DNA of 64,000 nucleotides from UBA5336 sp039818165 (GTDB lineage: Bacteria; Pseudomonadota; Alphaproteobacteria; Caulobacterales; Hyphomonadaceae). The stretch is taken from positions 1-64,000 of the forward strand of contig JBCBUL010000006.1 in NCBI GenBank assembly GCA_039818165.1. Reading direction: 5' to 3'. Under the pieces are notes generated by a model. The model did no database searches. It saw only the letters and a program-made list of their open reading frames with translations, and was not told where the DNA came from. A program made the translations under genes and the position numbers. Shown piece after piece: positions 1-8,032 of this stretch; the stretch's first letter is position 1; each line of letters starts with the position of its first letter.

Positions 1-2200
1 GTTGCTCTTCGTCGACAATCAGCAAGCCCAGATTATTGAACTCGATTGACTTGGCGAGCAGTGCATGGGTGCCGACGACAACGTTCACAGTTCCAGATTT
101 GACGCCAGCGCGCGTTTCAGATGCTTCCTTTGGAGTCACGAGCCGGGAAAGTTGACGCACTTCGAGCGGCCAGCCACTCAGCCGTTCTGAAAACGTATTG
201 AAGTGCTGGCGCGCGAGGATAGTGGTCGGCGCGATAATCGCCACCTGCATCCCGGTCATCGCGGCAACGAAGGCCCCTCGCAAAGCTACTTCCGTCTTGC
301 CAAAGCCGACATCTCCGCACACGAGACGGTCCATGGGACGTCCGGACCCCAGATCTCCTAGCACGTCTTCAATTGCGTGGAGTTGATCATCGGTTTCGGC
401 ATAGGGGAACCGCGCAGCAAACTCCTCATAGATGCCTTCACCAGCATCGGCGACTTCGCCTTTTCGCAGCATACGCTGGGCAGCGACCTCCATGAGCTCT
501 GCCGCCATTTCGAGAATACGTTTCTTGGCTTTAGCCTTACGCGCTTGCCAACCCGCTCCACCCAGTTTGTCGATTGCCCCTGCAGCGTCTTCACTGCCGA
601 AGCGGCTGATCAGATCAATATTTTCGACTGGAAGAAAAACGCGGTCACCGCCGGCATATTCCAGCTCGAGGCAATCATGGGGGGCGCCTGTGAGGTCCAG
701 AGTTTTGAGCCCCGAATACCGCGCGACACCATGGTCCACATGCACAACAAGATCACCGACGGACAACGCGGCTGCCTCGGCGATGAAGTTAGCAGCCTTA
801 CGCTTGCGGCGGGGCGCGGCGAGACGATCGCCTAGAATGTCCGGCTCAGCAATAAATGCCGTATCGCCGAGCGTGAAACCGGATTCAATGGCGAGTTCGC
901 TGACGGCAATTCCGGCTGAACGCGCTGCGGGTAGCGAGTAGGCGCGATCGAGATCTGGTAGGCCATGATCCTCAAAGACGTTCAGCAGCCTTTCGGCAGA
1001 ACCATCCGACCAGGCAGCAAGGACAACCTTCTTTCCTTCAGCCCGAAGCGCTTTCGCGTGGGCCCCTGCGGCCTCAAAAACATTTTCGTCCAGCTTGGAG
1101 CGCTCAGGGGCAAAGTCCCGGCCGGCCACGCCGCCAAGGTTAGACTGCGCTGCCGTGGCATCGCCGGATGTAAACCGCGCGACGCGTCCGCCAGAAATCC
1201 TTTCACCCAATTCGCCTGGGTCCAGATATAGCGACTTCGGGCTTAGAATGCGTCCGCTCCGGGCATCCCCAGCGGCCTCGACTCTGGCATCGTAATAGTC
1301 TTGGGCCTGCGAAAGTCGTTCATGGGCAGACTCACTTGCGAGGTGCCCAAGACCAACGAAAGTAGAGTCCGAGAGATAATCGAAGATCGTTTCCAAGTGG
1401 TCGTGGAAGAGCGGCAGCCAGTTTTCTACGCCTTGCCGGCGGATCGATGCCCGTGCCGCTTCGTACATTGGATCACCCGAAGGCGGGCCAAACTGTTCAA
1501 GATACCGTTCGCGGAACCGGCTCAGCACGTCATCATTGAACAAAATCTCGCTGACCGGGGCAAAGGCAGCGCCCTGCAACTGCGCCGTGGAGCGCTGTGT
1601 CTCAGCATCGAAGCTTCGAAGCCCTTCTAGGAAGTCTCCGAAGAAGTCGAGGCGCAGGGGTTCGGCAGATGTGGGCGCGAAAATGTCGAGAATACCACCG
1701 CGAACGGCATACTCACCGCGCTCTCGAACGGTGGAGACGCGAACATACCCATTGACTGACAGATACTCCGTCAGCGCTTGCTGGGCGACTGGTTCTCCCA
1801 CATTCACGGAGAAGCTGGCTGCGCGCATCAGTGCAGACGTGGGAACGCGCTGGACCAAGGACGCCGCCGTGGTGACTACGAGTGTGGGCTTTTGCACATC
1901 TGCCAGTCTCGAAAGCCTGGCGAGCGCGGCGCATCTGCGTGCGGCAGCCGCCGGTGATGGGCTCACCCTGTCATAGGGAAGCGTATCCCAAGCGGGTAAA
2001 TGTATTCGATCCAAGCCAGGGTCAGAGAATTCCGCGATCCGAAGCGCAGTGACAGCTTGTTTGTCATCGCGCGCGACATACACCGCAACGCCGCCGGTGG
2101 ATTGAACCATTTCGACCATTGCAAGGACGTCAGCGCCGAACGGCGCGCACGCTACAGTCTGTTGGCCCGAGATGCCGGACAGGAGCGCCGCAGGAGTCAT
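1..2200 (-). CDS. mfd: Transcription-repair coupling factor Mfd (partial, C-terminal part beyond left edge)
   Basis: Mfd is an ATP-driven translocase that removes RNA polymerase stalled at DNA lesions and recruits UvrA. About 733 codons from the N-terminus are visible: the UvrB-like N-terminal modules, the RNA-polymerase-interaction region (VGDLVVHVDHGVARYSG), and the first helicase motifs, with Walker A GDVGFGKT and the motif II segment VDEEQ at the left edge. The rest of the roughly 1150-residue protein lies outside. I read the start as ATG at 2200 (MTPAALLSGISGQ), 39 bases after the sdhE stop and in the same frame; no clear Shine-Dalgarno precedes it, so translation may depend on sdhE. Confidence 0.95.
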   Translation of the reverse strand, partial: MTPAALLSGISGQQTVACAPFGADVLAMVEMVQSTGGVAVYVARDDKQAVTALRIAEFSDPGLDRIHLPAWDTLPYDRVSPSPAAAARRCAALARLSRLADVQKPTLVVTTAASLVQRVPTSALMRAASFSVNVGEPVAQQALTEYLSVNGYVRVSTVRERGEYAVRGGILDIFAPTSAEPLRLDFFGDFLEGLRSFDAETQRSTAQLQGAAFAPVSEILFNDDVLSRFRERYLEQFGPPSGDPMYEAARASIRRQGVENWLPLFHDHLETIFDYLSDSTFVGLGHLASESAHERLSQAQDYYDARVEAAGDARSGRILSPKSLYLDPGELGERISGGRVARFTSGDATAAQSNLGGVAGRDFAPERSKLDENVFEAAGAHAKALRAEGKKVVLAAWSDGSAERLLNVFEDHGLPDLDRAYSLPAARSAGIAVSELAIESGFTLGDTAFIAEPDILGDRLAAPRRKRKAANFIAEAAALSVGDLVVHVDHGVARYSGLKTLDLTGAPHDCLELEYAGGDRVFLPVENIDLISRFGSEDAAGAIDKLGGAGWQARKAKAKKRILEMAAELMEVAAQRMLRKGEVADAGEGIYEEFAARFPYAETDDQLHAIEDVLGDLGSGRPMDRLVCGDVGFGKTEVALRGAFVAAMTGMQVAIIAPTTILARQHFNTFSERLSGWPLEVRQLSRLVTPKEASETRAGVKSGTVNVVVGTHALLAKSIEFNNLGLLIVDEEQ

Positions 2201-2239
2201 GGAGAAAGCCGCTTTCTGGCGACCCGACAGGCCAGCCTC

Positions 2240-2512
2240 TTAACCAGGCTGGGCCTCGTAGCGGAATGCGATCAGTTGGTCCAGCACCGCGCTCTTATGG
2301 TTATCGGGCACGTCTTTTTGACCAATCAGCCATGCATAGACCTCCCAATCGGGCGTCGACAACAATCGCTCGAATTGATCGAGCTGATCAGCAGAAAACA
2401 CTTCAATTCGCTCATCAGCAAACGAGCCCATTAAAAGATCCATTTCCCGAAACCCTCGGCGCCAAGCGCGAAAGCGGAGTTTTCGTTGGCGTTCTTTGAG
2501 GTCTTCGCTCAT
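2240..2512 (-). CDS. sdhE: FAD assembly factor SdhE (succinate dehydrogenase assembly factor 2)
   Basis: A small (90 aa) cytoplasmic protein of the SdhE/SDH5 family, which helps attach FAD covalently to the flavoprotein subunit of succinate dehydrogenase. The family signature is clear: RKLRFRAWRRGFREMDLLMGSF near the N-terminus includes the RGxxE motif (seen as RRGFRE), followed by the helical segment DWEVYAWL. An upstream ATG (2518) is too close to the AGGA ribosome site; ATG 2512 has correct spacing, so I chose it. It lies just upstream of mfd on the same strand and divergent from recG. Confidence 0.9.
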   Translation of the reverse strand: MSEDLKERQRKLRFRAWRRGFREMDLLMGSFADERIEVFSADQLDQFERLLSTPDWEVYAWLIGQKDVPDNHKSAVLDQLIAFRYEAQPG

Positions 2513-2607
2513 CGACATCGTCCTGTAGCTGCACGAGCAACATAGTTCACAGGAAAGCCGCTGCACACCCGATTGCAGACGATCGGGGCTGGCCCTAGTG
2601 TCGCGGG

Positions 2608-4683
2608 ATGCGGGATGAGCGCTTGTTTCCCCTCTTTGAAAGCTTGGACCAGCTTCCAGGCATCGGCCCTAAGTCCCTGGAAGCCTATAAACGGCTCACG
2701 GGAACAGGGCTGATCTGGGATCTGTTGTTGCATTTGCCTGAGCGTTGGATGGATCGACGCGTCCGTGACACCTTCGATACGCTGGAAACCGGGGAAGTCG
2801 CGACCGTCCAGGGCGAAGTTCACAGCGTCAAAGCCCCTTACAATGCCAAAGCACCGACCCGCGTGGTTCTATATGACGGAACCGGTTTCCTCACACTGAC
2901 CTTTTTTCGAGCTGATGGCCGCTGGCTTCAGGGGCAGTTTCCAGTTGGTAGCCAAAGGATCGTATCCGGCCGGGTGGATGATTTTAACGGGGAACGGCAG
3001 ATAACCCATCCCGACTACATTCTCGACCCGGCGAAACCAGAGCGTCCGCCGGCCGTGGAGCCGATCTATGGCCTGACGGCAGGCTTGACGAACCGGAAGG
3101 TGCACGCGGCGGCGCAAAAGGCCCTCGAGCGCATACCGGCCGATCTCCCGGAATGGGGCGACAAACACCTCGTCGCGCAGAGAGGATGGTCCGATTTCAA
3201 ACAGGCGCTGACGTGGCTGCATAGCCCGCAAGAGTATGACCTCCACGAAATAGAAAAGGCCCGAGAGCGGTTGGCATATGACGAAGCGCTTTCCAGAGAA
3301 GCGACGTTTGCATTGGCGCGGGCCGCTCGTACGAAACGAAAAGCACCCACGCTGCCCCTCGCTGGACCAGACCAGAGGCAAGTGGTCGATGCCCTGCCCT
3401 ATGAGCCTACAGGTGCTCAGAAGCGCGCCGTCAATGAAATCGCGAAAGATATGGCAAGCGCCACTCCAATGAGACGCATGCTGCAGGGGGATGTGGGCGT
3501 CGGTAAAACACTCGTGGGCGCGCTGGCGGCAGTTCAGGCTGCCGCAGCCGGTCATCAAGCCGCGTTCATGGCGCCAACTGAAGTCCTTGCACGACAACAA
3601 TTCTCAACATTGAGCGGGCTTCTCGGCTCTCACGGATATGAAGTCGCGTCTCTTACGGGCAGGGATAAGGGATCGGGCCGTCAATCAACGCTCATGGGCT
3701 TAGCAGATGGGTCAATTCAAATTGTTGCCGGCACGCACGCCCTGTTTCAGGAGACCGTACAATTTCAGAAGCTGGGCCTTGTGATCGTCGATGAGCAGCA
3801 TCGGTTCGGTGTGGCAGATCGCCAACGCCTGCTAGAGAAGGCTATCAGTCCGCACATGCTGGTAATGAGTGCAACGCCGATCCCGCGGACGCTCGCCCAG
3901 GCCGTTCATGGCGACTTAGATGTGTCAATTCTCGATGAGAAGCCCGCGGGTCGCCAGCGTGTCCAAACGCGCGCTCTGCCAGATACTCGTATCGATGAAG
4001 TGATTACTGCTGTTGGCCGCGCCGTAGGGCGCGGGGAGCGCGCGTTCTGGATATGCCCCAAGGTTGACGTGGATGATGACGACGCATCGGCAGTGGCGCG
4101 CCACGCCGCGTTGAGCGATCAACTGTCCTGCCCGGTCGGCCTGGTCCATGGACGGCTCAAACCGGACGAAAAGGACGCCGCGCTGGAAGCCTTCCGGCTT
4201 GGCAAGACGGGTGTCCTCGTCGCAACAACGGTTGTTGAGGTCGGCGTGGACGTTCCGGAAGCCACGATCATGGTGATCGAGCGCGCCGAGGGATTTGGGC
4301 TCGCGCAACTACACCAGCTCAGAGGGCGCGTCGGGCGCGGAGACAAGGCTGCATATTGTCTTCTCATGTACCGCCCCCCATTGGGAGAAACGGCCACCAA
4401 ACGTTTGGACACGTTACGCCAAACCGATGATGGCTTCGCAATCGCAGAGGCTGATTTTGAGCTTCGAGGACCAGGAGATGTTCTGGGGCTCAGGCAGGCT
4501 GGCGCAATCGATTACGCGATCATTGATCTAACCAAGGATGGTGACCTTCTTGGGATCGCCCGAAGCGATGCGAAAGCCGCCGTAGCTGAAGATGCCGACC
4601 TTACGGGTCCGCGCGGGCGGGCGCTCAGCCTGGCGAGGACCCTGTTTCAGCCAAAGGGGCTTCGTTCTGCGCCGGAGGAGTAA
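2608..4683 (+). CDS. recG: ATP-dependent DNA helicase RecG
   Basis: RecG remodels stalled forks and Holliday junctions. The 691-residue length is typical. An N-terminal wedge (OB-fold) domain, beginning LPGIGPKSLEAYKRL, is followed by superfamily 2 helicase motifs: Walker A GDVGVGKT near residues 293-300, DEQH near 395, SATPIPRT near 421 and QLRGRVGRG near 570. Start ATG at 2608 matches the usual RecG N-terminus. It is divergent from sdhE-mfd, and its 3' end overlaps that of the opposing DUF502 gene by 59 bases. Confidence 0.96.
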   Translation: MRDERLFPLFESLDQLPGIGPKSLEAYKRLTGTGLIWDLLLHLPERWMDRRVRDTFDTLETGEVATVQGEVHSVKAPYNAKAPTRVVLYDGTGFLTLTFFRADGRWLQGQFPVGSQRIVSGRVDDFNGERQITHPDYILDPAKPERPPAVEPIYGLTAGLTNRKVHAAAQKALERIPADLPEWGDKHLVAQRGWSDFKQALTWLHSPQEYDLHEIEKARERLAYDEALSREATFALARAARTKRKAPTLPLAGPDQRQVVDALPYEPTGAQKRAVNEIAKDMASATPMRRMLQGDVGVGKTLVGALAAVQAAAAGHQAAFMAPTEVLARQQFSTLSGLLGSHGYEVASLTGRDKGSGRQSTLMGLADGSIQIVAGTHALFQETVQFQKLGLVIVDEQHRFGVADRQRLLEKAISPHMLVMSATPIPRTLAQAVHGDLDVSILDEKPAGRQRVQTRALPDTRIDEVITAVGRAVGRGERAFWICPKVDVDDDDASAVARHAALSDQLSCPVGLVHGRLKPDEKDAALEAFRLGKTGVLVATTVVEVGVDVPEATIMVIERAEGFGLAQLHQLRGRVGRGDKAAYCLLMYRPPLGETATKRLDTLRQTDDGFAIAEADFELRGPGDVLGLRQAGAIDYAIIDLTKDGDLLGIARSDAKAAVAEDADLTGPRGRALSLARTLFQPKGLRSAPEE

Positions 4684-5392
4684 GCTTCTCTCGCTCACTG
4701 TCTTCCATTGGAAATTCATCGGGTACAACCAAACCAGCAGAAATGATCATCCGGGCGCCTTCCTCAACCGACATGGAAAGATGGATGATTTCGCTTTTGT
4801 GGAGGTACATTAGAAAGCCGGACGTGGGGTTTGGGGTCGTGGGCACGAAGACGCCGACAAACTCTTCAGAGAGGCTGGACTTGATTTCCCCCTTGGCTTT
4901 CGCCGTCAGAAAGCCAATGCACCACGTCCCTTTTTTGGGATACTCGACCAAAACCACTTCCTGGAAATTGTTCTGGTCGCTGGACGCCAGGAGGTCGAAC
5001 AACTGCTTGAACGCATTGTAGATGTTGCTGACGACCGGAATGCGGCTCAGAATTCGGTCTGACAGTCTAAGCGCGGCGCGGCCGATCAGGTTCGTCGCTA
5101 CTGCGCCAAGCATTGTCAGCAGGATCACCGCCACGAACACGCCAACACCCGGAATAGCGATGTTCGTATAGGTTTCTGGATCGAGTATCGGCGGCAGTAG
5201 CGGCTTTACCCGTTTATCGATCTCCCCGATCAGCCAGGAAACAATCCCGATCGAGATCGCAATGGGCGCTGCGATCACGACGCCCGCAAAAAAACGTCCT
5301 CTTAGCCAGCCAAAGATGGTTTGGCGTGGGAGGGATGTTGGCTCGAGCATCAGCCCGCCATCCTTGGGAGTCTTGGATTTTCGCTTGGCCAT
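4625..5392 (-). CDS. DUF502 family inner-membrane protein
   Basis: A 255-residue membrane protein of the DUF502 family, function unknown. After a lysine-rich N-terminus come two hydrophobic segments, one around residues 25-50 (FFAGVVIAAPIAISIGIVSWLIG) broken here as FFAGVVIAAPIAISIG, and a second containing VFVAVILLTMLGAVA. The conserved soluble part follows, with IPVVSNIYNAFKQ and the segment VEYPKKGTWCIGFLT. ATG 5392 was chosen over an upstream in-frame ATG at 5602 because AGGA sits just ahead of it and the longer form would run into the neighbouring gene. The tail is antisense to the last 59 bases of recG. Confidence 0.85.
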   Translation of the reverse strand: MAKRKSKTPKDGGLMLEPTSLPRQTIFGWLRGRFFAGVVIAAPIAISIGIVSWLIGEIDKRVKPLLPPILDPETYTNIAIPGVGVFVAVILLTMLGAVATNLIGRAALRLSDRILSRIPVVSNIYNAFKQLFDLLASSDQNNFQEVVLVEYPKKGTWCIGFLTAKAKGEIKSSLSEEFVGVFVPTTPNPTSGFLMYLHKSEIIHLSMSVEEGARMIISAGLVVPDEFPMEDSEREKLTPPAQNEAPLAETGSSPG

Positions 5393-5463
5393 TTCCTGTC
5401 TCTGAGATGCCCTGTAAGTGTTGCGACTTGGCGAATTATACGTTCCGGGTAACTGTGGCGATA

Positions 5464-6465
5464 ATGGGAAACACGCAAGAGATTGAAGCGGCTTTACAAA
5501 GACTTTGTCCGGAATTTCTTCCCGGCGGTGGTGACGTCGTTGGGCTGAAACGTCTCTCGGGTGGGGCCAGCCAGGAAACCTGGAGCTTTGATGTCGTGTC
5601 ACAGCAAGGCAGACAAGCCCGCCTCATTCTGCGCCGTGCACCGGGCGGTGAAGCTAGTGCCCGTTCAAGCGCGGCGATTGGACTCGAGAAGGAGGCAGGA
5701 CTCATACGTTTAGCCGGTAAGGCTGGAGTTCCTGTGCCTCAGATCACCCATGTCTGCCGGGGTGAGGATGGGCTTGGCGATGCCTATGTGATGGGGCGGC
5801 TTGAGGGAGAAACGATAGCGCCGAAAATTTTACGCTCAGATCAGTTCTCCACTTCCCGCGAACGCCTCGCGCGCCAATGTGGAACGGCTTTAGCCCGCAT
5901 CCATGCTTTGAAGCTCGACAACTTGCCTGCCCTGCCCGTTAGCAATGGCCCCGACCAGATCGATCAGTACGAACAGATTTATCTGTCCTTCGATACGCCC
6001 AAGCCTGTTTTTGAAGTCGCCATGGCGTGGCTTCGCGCGAACCAACCGGCAGCACTGGCTGAGGTTCTTGTCCATGGCGACTTTCGCCTGGGCAATCTGA
6101 TGGTGGATCCCGACGGTCTTGTTGGCGTCCTGGACTGGGAGCTGGCTCATGTGGGCGACCCCAGAGAAGATATCGCCTGGATTTGCATCAACTCCTGGCG
6201 GTTTGGACATGCCACCAAACGTGTAGGCGGCTTCGGAGAACTCGAAGACCTGTTGGGCGCATATATCGATGCCGGTGGATGCAAGATCTCGCCGAGCGAG
6301 ATTGACTGGTGGGAGGTTCTCGGGAGCTTCAAATGGGGAGTTATGTGCATGATCATGTACGAGGCTTACCGAAGCGGCGCAGACCCGAGTGTCGAGCGCG
6401 CTGCAATCGGAAGACGGGTGTCGGAAACAGAAATCGATATTCTCAACCTATTGGAGCGCGTTTGA
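5464..6465 (+). CDS. Phosphotransferase family protein, ACAD10/11 N-terminal-like (APH fold)
   Basis: A 333-residue kinase-like protein of the aminoglycoside phosphotransferase fold, in the branch resembling the N-terminal domain of ACAD10/ACAD11. The glycine-rich ATP loop is RLSGGASQETWSFD; the catalytic loop VHGDFRLGN is at about residues 203-210 and the metal-binding DWELAHVGDPRED starts near 224. Members of this branch are inferred to phosphorylate hydroxyacyl-CoA intermediates, and usually sit beside acyl-CoA dehydrogenases and a DUF6285 protein. The DUF6285 partner follows directly, but no dehydrogenase is adjacent here; the three in this window are 37 kb away. Start ATG 5464 gives the family N-terminus. 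Confidence 0.85.
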   Translation: MGNTQEIEAALQRLCPEFLPGGGDVVGLKRLSGGASQETWSFDVVSQQGRQARLILRRAPGGEASARSSAAIGLEKEAGLIRLAGKAGVPVPQITHVCRGEDGLGDAYVMGRLEGETIAPKILRSDQFSTSRERLARQCGTALARIHALKLDNLPALPVSNGPDQIDQYEQIYLSFDTPKPVFEVAMAWLRANQPAALAEVLVHGDFRLGNLMVDPDGLVGVLDWELAHVGDPREDIAWICINSWRFGHATKRVGGFGELEDLLGAYIDAGGCKISPSEIDWWEVLGSFKWGVMCMIMYEAYRSGADPSVERAAIGRRVSETEIDILNLLERV

Positions 6466-6466
6466 T

Positions 6467-6844
6467 ATGGCATCCAATCCAACCCATGCTGAACTCGTAC
6501 AGGCTGTTCGCGACTTTATCGCCAACACGGCGCGTCCCGTTTTAACTGGACACGCGGCCTTCCATGCTCGCGTTGCAGAAAACGCCCTGGCCATTGTCGA
6601 ACGTGAACTGATGGACGGGGAACGCGCAGACGCGGCTGCGATTAGGCGTTTGCAGGTATTGCTGGACAGCACTGAGAGCGATCGAGACGTGCTGGAGCGC
6701 CTGTTATGCACACAAATCCGTTCCGGCAAACTGTCTTGGAAATCTCCGGAATTGATGGCGCACCTGAAATCCAGCACTATCGATCAGGTGCGTATTGACC
6801 AACCAAAATATTCTGGCCTCGCGATCGCCACAGAGTCTGACTAA
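6467..6844 (+). CDS. DUF6285 domain protein
   Basis: A 125-residue, mostly helical protein matching my recollection of DUF6285: an N-terminal HAELVQAVRDFI segment, then ARPVLTGHAAFHARVAENAL and a central ERELMDGE. The function is unknown. It starts one base after the phosphotransferase stop (TGATATG), so the two are almost certainly co-translated. Genes of this type commonly accompany acyl-CoA-associated phosphotransferases, which supports a shared, unestablished role in acyl-CoA metabolism. No signal peptide or membrane segment is seen. Confidence 0.75.
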   Translation: MASNPTHAELVQAVRDFIANTARPVLTGHAAFHARVAENALAIVERELMDGERADAAAIRRLQVLLDSTESDRDVLERLLCTQIRSGKLSWKSPELMAHLKSSTIDQVRIDQPKYSGLAIATESD

Positions 6845-6853
6845 GCGCTTTCA

Positions 6854-7723
6854 ATGCGCTTTTCTTTAGTCACTATCGCCTGCTTGTTCGGACTGTATTC
6901 CGCCGCCGTCTGGGGCATTCCCGCCTATCTTGCATCAGGAACTGTAGCCACTGCCGCATCTCCTGATTTCGCCAGTGATGAAGGGTGGCTCCTGCGCCCA
7001 GAGGCCCGAACCGATGCAGTTTGGGAGAACGGCTGGGCGCTTGACGTTATTGTCGTCCCAACGGTTCCCGATGTGCTCACCGGTCACGGCCTGCTTGCCA
7101 CCCATAATGACACGATCCGAACGGCGATCCTAGCACAGCAGAATTCCGCGATAGAGCATCTGAAAGGCGACGGCGCGGTCTATATACCGGCGATACGCAT
7201 GCCTTCTCCGTCTACAAAGAGCCCTGACTGGAGCACGGCACGCGGTGATCTGGTCGCAGCCCTCAACGAATATGCAAAGACCGACAACCGAGGACGTGCT
7301 GTTGCCTTTTTTGCCGATGGGAACTCGCTGGAGCTGTTAAACGACCTTCCGGGACTGTTGGAAGAAGCAGAGGCAATTGACCTTATTGATCGCACCGTAT
7401 TGGTGGTGACCGCGTCTGAGGTCGATATCGCGTCGTTGAGCTTAACTGCTTTCCCAAATGCGCAGCACCACGCAATGGGACTCGCGCAGGTTCCAGCTAC
7501 GGCAAACCGGTGGCTCGCATTGCCGCTTACAGCTACATATTATGTTGATCCTGCAGAAGATGACGCGGTTGGGTCAGCGCTCGATGGAGCGGTTTCGGCC
7601 TCGCTACAACGCGCCACCGATAACGCGCGAAAAACGGTAGAGCCCTTCGGGGGCTTCGAGATCGTTCGGGAGGCTCCGGTGAACAAACCCTGCGAAGCGG
7701 GTTTGCGGTGTCATCGCGACTAA
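6854..7723 (+). CDS. Exported protein, possibly degenerate DUF3089 (lipase-like) family
   Basis: A 289-residue protein with an N-terminal signal or anchor (MRFSLVTIACLFGLYSAAVWG). It starts 9 bases after the DUF6285 gene. Some stretches echo DUF3089 alpha/beta hydrolases: WLLRPEARTDAVW resembles the family opening, and ARGDLVAALNEYAKTDNRGR resembles the strand-helix before the nucleophile elbow. Where GHSQGS would be expected I read FADGNSLEL, so the usual serine elbow is missing and catalysis is doubtful. The family link is my inference and could be wrong. Its stop overlaps the stop of the opposing small gene in the tetramer CTAA. Confidence 0.6.
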   Translation: MRFSLVTIACLFGLYSAAVWGIPAYLASGTVATAASPDFASDEGWLLRPEARTDAVWENGWALDVIVVPTVPDVLTGHGLLATHNDTIRTAILAQQNSAIEHLKGDGAVYIPAIRMPSPSTKSPDWSTARGDLVAALNEYAKTDNRGRAVAFFADGNSLELLNDLPGLLEEAEAIDLIDRTVLVVTASEVDIASLSLTAFPNAQHHAMGLAQVPATANRWLALPLTATYYVDPAEDDAVGSALDGAVSASLQRATDNARKTVEPFGGFEIVREAPVNKPCEAGLRCHRD

Positions 7724-7917
7724 GAGGCTTGGACGTCTGTTGAGCCGTCCCCGAGCATGGCAATAACCTGATCCCAGTGCGCCAGCGCATCAGAGTCGCC
7801 CAACGCTGCCACCTCTGCGGCCCTGAGAGTCGCAATCACTTCTGCATCTTCGCCGTACTGTTTTAACAATTGCGCTGCCGCCGCGACGGCACTTGCGCTG
7901 CTTCCTGCGTCTGACAC
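7720..7917 (-). CDS. Small hypothetical protein
   Basis: A 65-residue, alanine-rich, probably helical protein that I do not recognise (starts VSDAGSSASAVAAAAQLLKQ). I chose GTG 7917 because GGGAG lies six bases upstream; an in-frame ATG at 7962 would give 80 residues without a ribosome site. No signal peptide, cysteines or membrane segment. It is convergent with the gene at 6854 (stop codons overlap) and divergent from the photolyase operon, so it may share that promoter region. Codon use looks like the neighbours, which makes it a plausible real gene. Confidence 0.55.
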   Translation of the reverse strand: MSDAGSSASAVAAAAQLLKQYGEDAEVIATLRAAEVAALGDSDALAHWDQVIAMLGDGSTDVQAS

Positions 7918-7969
7918 GCGTATCTCCCTCAAGGTATTCGCATTTTTCCAAGCTGATTTCACCTCGGCC

Positions 7970-7999
7970 TGATCCAGCCTCTGAGGCGTTTCGTATCCC
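7970..7999 (+). promoter_or_regulatory. Candidate RpoE/ECF-type promoter of the photolyase operon
   Basis: TGATCC at 7970-7975, then an 18-base spacer, then TATCCC at 7994-7999, 34 bases before the photolyase start. The -35 hexamer matches the Rhodobacter sphaeroides RpoE (singlet oxygen) type exactly as I recall it; the -10 part keeps only TA. A matching site sits ahead of the converging cupin operon. Confidence 0.4.
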
Positions 8000-8032
8000 T
8001 ACTAACGTTAAGTCTGCGGAGCCGTCTGGCCA

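Noticed and set aside
2869..3600. 243-codon minus-strand frame inside recG
   Set aside because: Lies across the RecG wedge and helicase motifs; cysteine- and arginine-rich noise.
7687..7708. Hairpin-like AAACCC / GGGTTT near the convergent stops
   Set aside because: The stem has a bulge, is inside the coding end, and no T-run follows.
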